From Flavobacteriales bacterium UBA4585 (GTDB lineage Bacteria > Bacteroidota > Bacteroidia > Flavobacteriales > Schleiferiaceae): a stretch of 24,964 nucleotides of DNA. Made by a program: the position numbers and the translations under genes. This document shows, in pieces, positions 23,235 to 24,964 of this stretch (its first letter is position 1; every line of letters starts with the position of its first letter). The stretch lies in contig CATAQZ010000034.1 of assembly GCA_949487015.1 (NCBI GenBank), positions 1-24,964 of the forward strand. The letters are read 5' to 3'. The notes beneath the pieces are model-generated. The model did not search any database. It was not told where the DNA came from and saw nothing but the letters and a program-made list of their open reading frames with translations.

Positions 23235-23708
23235 ATGGTTGGACTAGACCTTGTTATCGTTGTTTTCTGCGCCTTTCTTGTTGCTAAAGGTATATGGAAA
23301 GGCTTTGTAAAAGAAATTGCTGGAATCGTCGCCGTAATAGGCGGTGTCGCCGTCTCTTTTCTATTTCATGCTCAGGTGCAGCCGTATATATCTTCTTTTG
23401 TCGGAGAAAAGTATATTCAACTGGTTTCGTACATAATCATTTTCCTAGGTTTCTACCTGATTGTGATGATGCTCGGCAAGCTCCTAGATAAAATACTTCG
23501 TTCCATTATGCTCGGTGGAATTAATAGGGTACTTGGCGCCTTATTTGGGCTTATTAAAGCCTGTTTTTGGCTGACTCTTTTAACGTTTGCTTACACGAAA
23601 ATTCATCTTGGCATTGGATTCAACCACCCAGTGTGGGTGACCGATTCTATTTGTTATCCCTTCTTGCTCGACTTCGTTAGTGTTGGCGAAAGCTTGATAC
23701 CGGCTTAA
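23235..23708 (+). CDS. CvpA-family membrane protein
   Basis: A 157-residue protein with four hydrophobic segments at about 2-20, 25-45, 62-82 and 95-120. The family pattern DLVIVVFCAFLVAKGIWKGFVKEIAGIVAVIGG at the N-terminus and LLDKILRSIMLGGINRVLGALFGLIKAC in the middle identify it as a CvpA (colicin V production) homologue. The founding E. coli protein affects colicin V export and envelope stress; the role in Bacteroidota is not established. Its TAA overlaps the stop of convergent pgk within a TTAA. Confidence 0.88.
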   Translation: MVGLDLVIVVFCAFLVAKGIWKGFVKEIAGIVAVIGGVAVSFLFHAQVQPYISSFVGEKYIQLVSYIIIFLGFYLIVMMLGKLLDKILRSIMLGGINRVLGALFGLIKACFWLTLLTFAYTKIHLGIGFNHPVWVTDSICYPFLLDFVSVGESLIPA

Positions 23709-24886
23709 CGCAGCGCAGCTACCCCAGGAAGTGTTTTGCCTTCAAGAAACTCTAACATCGCTCCACCACCAGTACTGATGTAGCTTACCTTTTCGGAATA
23801 ACCAAACTTATTCACTGCAGCCACACTGTCGCCTCCGCCAATAAGCGAGAAAGCTCCGTTTGCTGTTGCATCCGCTACCGCTTGTGCTACCGCTTTGGTT
23901 CCGCCCGCGTAATTCTCGAATTCAAACACGCCCATAGGGCCGTTCCAAATAATGGTTTTGCTTGATGCCAATGCCTCTAAAGCATTTGCAACACTTTGCG
24001 GACCATTGTCTAAACCCATATAACCTTCAGGAATCTCACCTATAGGACAAACTCGCTCTGCTGGTATATCCGCGAAGTCTTTAGTTATAAGCGTATCCAC
24101 AGGAATCAAAAGATTACACCCCTTCGCTTTAGCCTCCGCAATAAGTTGCTTCGCTAAGTCTAGCTTATCGTCTTCGACTAAAGACGTTCCTATAGCACCA
24201 CCCATGGCCTTTACGAACGTAAATCCCATGCCGCCGCCTATTATTACTGTACCTACATTGTCAATCATATTGGTAATAACGCCAATTTTTGAGCTGACCT
24301 TAGCGCCTCCAATTATCGCAACGGTCGTTTGACGATCGCTACCTAAGGCTTTTGAAATACTTTCTACCTCGGCATTCATCAAGTCACCGAAACCTTTATT
24401 CTCTGACGAGAAAAACTGTGCAATAATGGCCGTTGAGGCATGCGCCCTATGGGCCGTTCCGAAAGCGTCGTTCAAATAGATGTCACCTAATGCAGCCAAT
24501 GCTTTAGCAAATCCCTCGTCTCCGCTCGTCTCTTCTTTGTAATAACGTAGATTCTCTAACAACACCGCTTCACCTGGCTTTGCTTTTGCAACAACTGCTT
24601 CAGCCACCTGACCAATACAGTCCTCCGCAAAATGAACAGTAGCGCCAACCGCATTTTCAACTTCACCGACCAGCGCACTCAATGACATTTTCGAAACTCG
24701 CTCACCGCCTGGACGTCCTAAATGGCTCATCAAAACCGGAATTCCACCTTCAGCCAACACTTTTTTGATTGTTGGTGCTGCCGCCATTATACGTGTATTA
24801 TCAGTCACAGCAAGGTTTTCATCCTGCGGTACGTTAAAGTCAACGCGGATTAGAACTTTCTTATCTTTAAAGTCGAAGCTTTTCAT
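23705..24886 (-). CDS. pgk: Phosphoglycerate kinase
   Basis: A 393-residue glycolytic enzyme transferring the phosphate of 1,3-bisphosphoglycerate to ADP. The N-terminal signature VLIRVDFNVPQDE, the substrate-binding SHLGRPGG, the hinge region IGGAKVSSKIGV, GGGMGFTFVKAMGG and the nucleotide-binding GPMGVFEFENYAGGT and GGGDSVAAV are all present. Length is normal and the protein is complete. It is transcribed leftward from a 78-nt upstream stretch at the window edge, where I see no clear promoter box. It converges on the CvpA gene with a 4-nt overlap. Confidence 0.98.
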   Translation of the reverse strand: MKSFDFKDKKVLIRVDFNVPQDENLAVTDNTRIMAAAPTIKKVLAEGGIPVLMSHLGRPGGERVSKMSLSALVGEVENAVGATVHFAEDCIGQVAEAVVAKAKPGEAVLLENLRYYKEETSGDEGFAKALAALGDIYLNDAFGTAHRAHASTAIIAQFFSSENKGFGDLMNAEVESISKALGSDRQTTVAIIGGAKVSSKIGVITNMIDNVGTVIIGGGMGFTFVKAMGGAIGTSLVEDDKLDLAKQLIAEAKAKGCNLLIPVDTLITKDFADIPAERVCPIGEIPEGYMGLDNGPQSVANALEALASSKTIIWNGPMGVFEFENYAGGTKAVAQAVADATANGAFSLIGGGDSVAAVNKFGYSEKVSYISTGGGAMLEFLEGKTLPGVAALR

Positions 24887-24964
24887 ATATTTTTGAGTGT
24901 TATTTCAGCGCCCAATTTACTACCCAATTTTCACTCTACATTAGATGTTCAGCATATATAACAA

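Noticed and set aside
24913..24920. TAAATTGG (minus strand) as a -7 box for pgk
   Set aside because: Mismatch in the critical TTTG and no supporting -33 element; a second box may lie beyond the window.
1..24964. CRISPR arrays, tRNA/rRNA genes, insertion sequences, phage or defence systems
   Set aside because: I saw no spaced direct repeats, clover-leaf sequences, transposases or defence domains; the window is filled by housekeeping and envelope genes.

Overview
This window looks like a stretch of core chromosome from a member of the Bacteroidota, most likely a marine Flavobacteriales lineage (Cryomorphaceae/Schleiferiaceae-like). The reasons are a PorW/SprE-type lipoprotein of the type IX secretion/gliding machinery, an IPExxxVDY-type protein between rnc and pyk, an ATP synthase operon that starts with bactofilin and AtpZ and lacks atpD/atpC, a subunit a with a signal peptide and His-rich leader, and promoter boxes of the Bacteroidota form TAnnTTTG. 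Base composition is moderate and even. I see no insertion sequence, prophage, CRISPR array, rRNA or tRNA.

Layout. (1) 1-5534, minus strand: a tightly packed run of seven genes reading leftward. These are a 59-residue helix-turn-helix protein, an NtrY-like membrane histidine kinase, an enoyl-CoA hydratase, a serine esterase, a DUF819 membrane protein, a two-TM hypothetical protein, and the N-terminal part of a secreted M28 peptidase that leaves the window. (2) 5634-14521, minus strand: porW/sprE, bactofilin, atpZ, an AtpI-like four-TM protein, then atpB-E-F-H-A-G, closed by a strong intrinsic terminator at 5634-5668. A second terminator-like hairpin lies inside the operon between atpE and atpF. 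(3) 14597-15457, plus strand: a membrane-anchored M23 peptidase divergent from porW, convergent with rnhA-purN (minus, 15454-16481). (4) 16583-20703, plus strand: acpP-fabF-rnc-IPExxxVDY-pyk, a compact operon ended by a terminator, followed by a pterin dehydratase gene. (5) 21026-24886: pheS (minus), two tandem paralogous lipoproteins (plus), a bidirectional terminator, a small hypothetical gene (minus), a CvpA-family gene (plus) and pgk (minus).

How the genes fit together. Most are housekeeping: the F1Fo ATP synthase (all subunits except beta and epsilon), the last steps of glycolysis (pgk, pyk), fatty acid synthesis (acpP, fabF), purine synthesis (purN), RNA processing (rnc, rnhA) and translation (pheS). 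The envelope genes around 11.5-15.5 kb (bactofilin, M23 hydrolase, PorW/SprE) may form a shape/secretion module physically joined to the ATP synthase operon.

No clearly new multi-gene system is visible. The points best worth a second look are the hairpin plus palindrome in the atpE-atpF gap, the bactofilin/M23/PorW/ATP synthase linkage, the His-rich periplasmic leader of subunit a, three convergent gene pairs that overlap at their stop codons, the tandem lipoproteins, and the orphan HTH protein with a 15-bp palindrome upstream. No stretch above about 190 bases lacks a gene.
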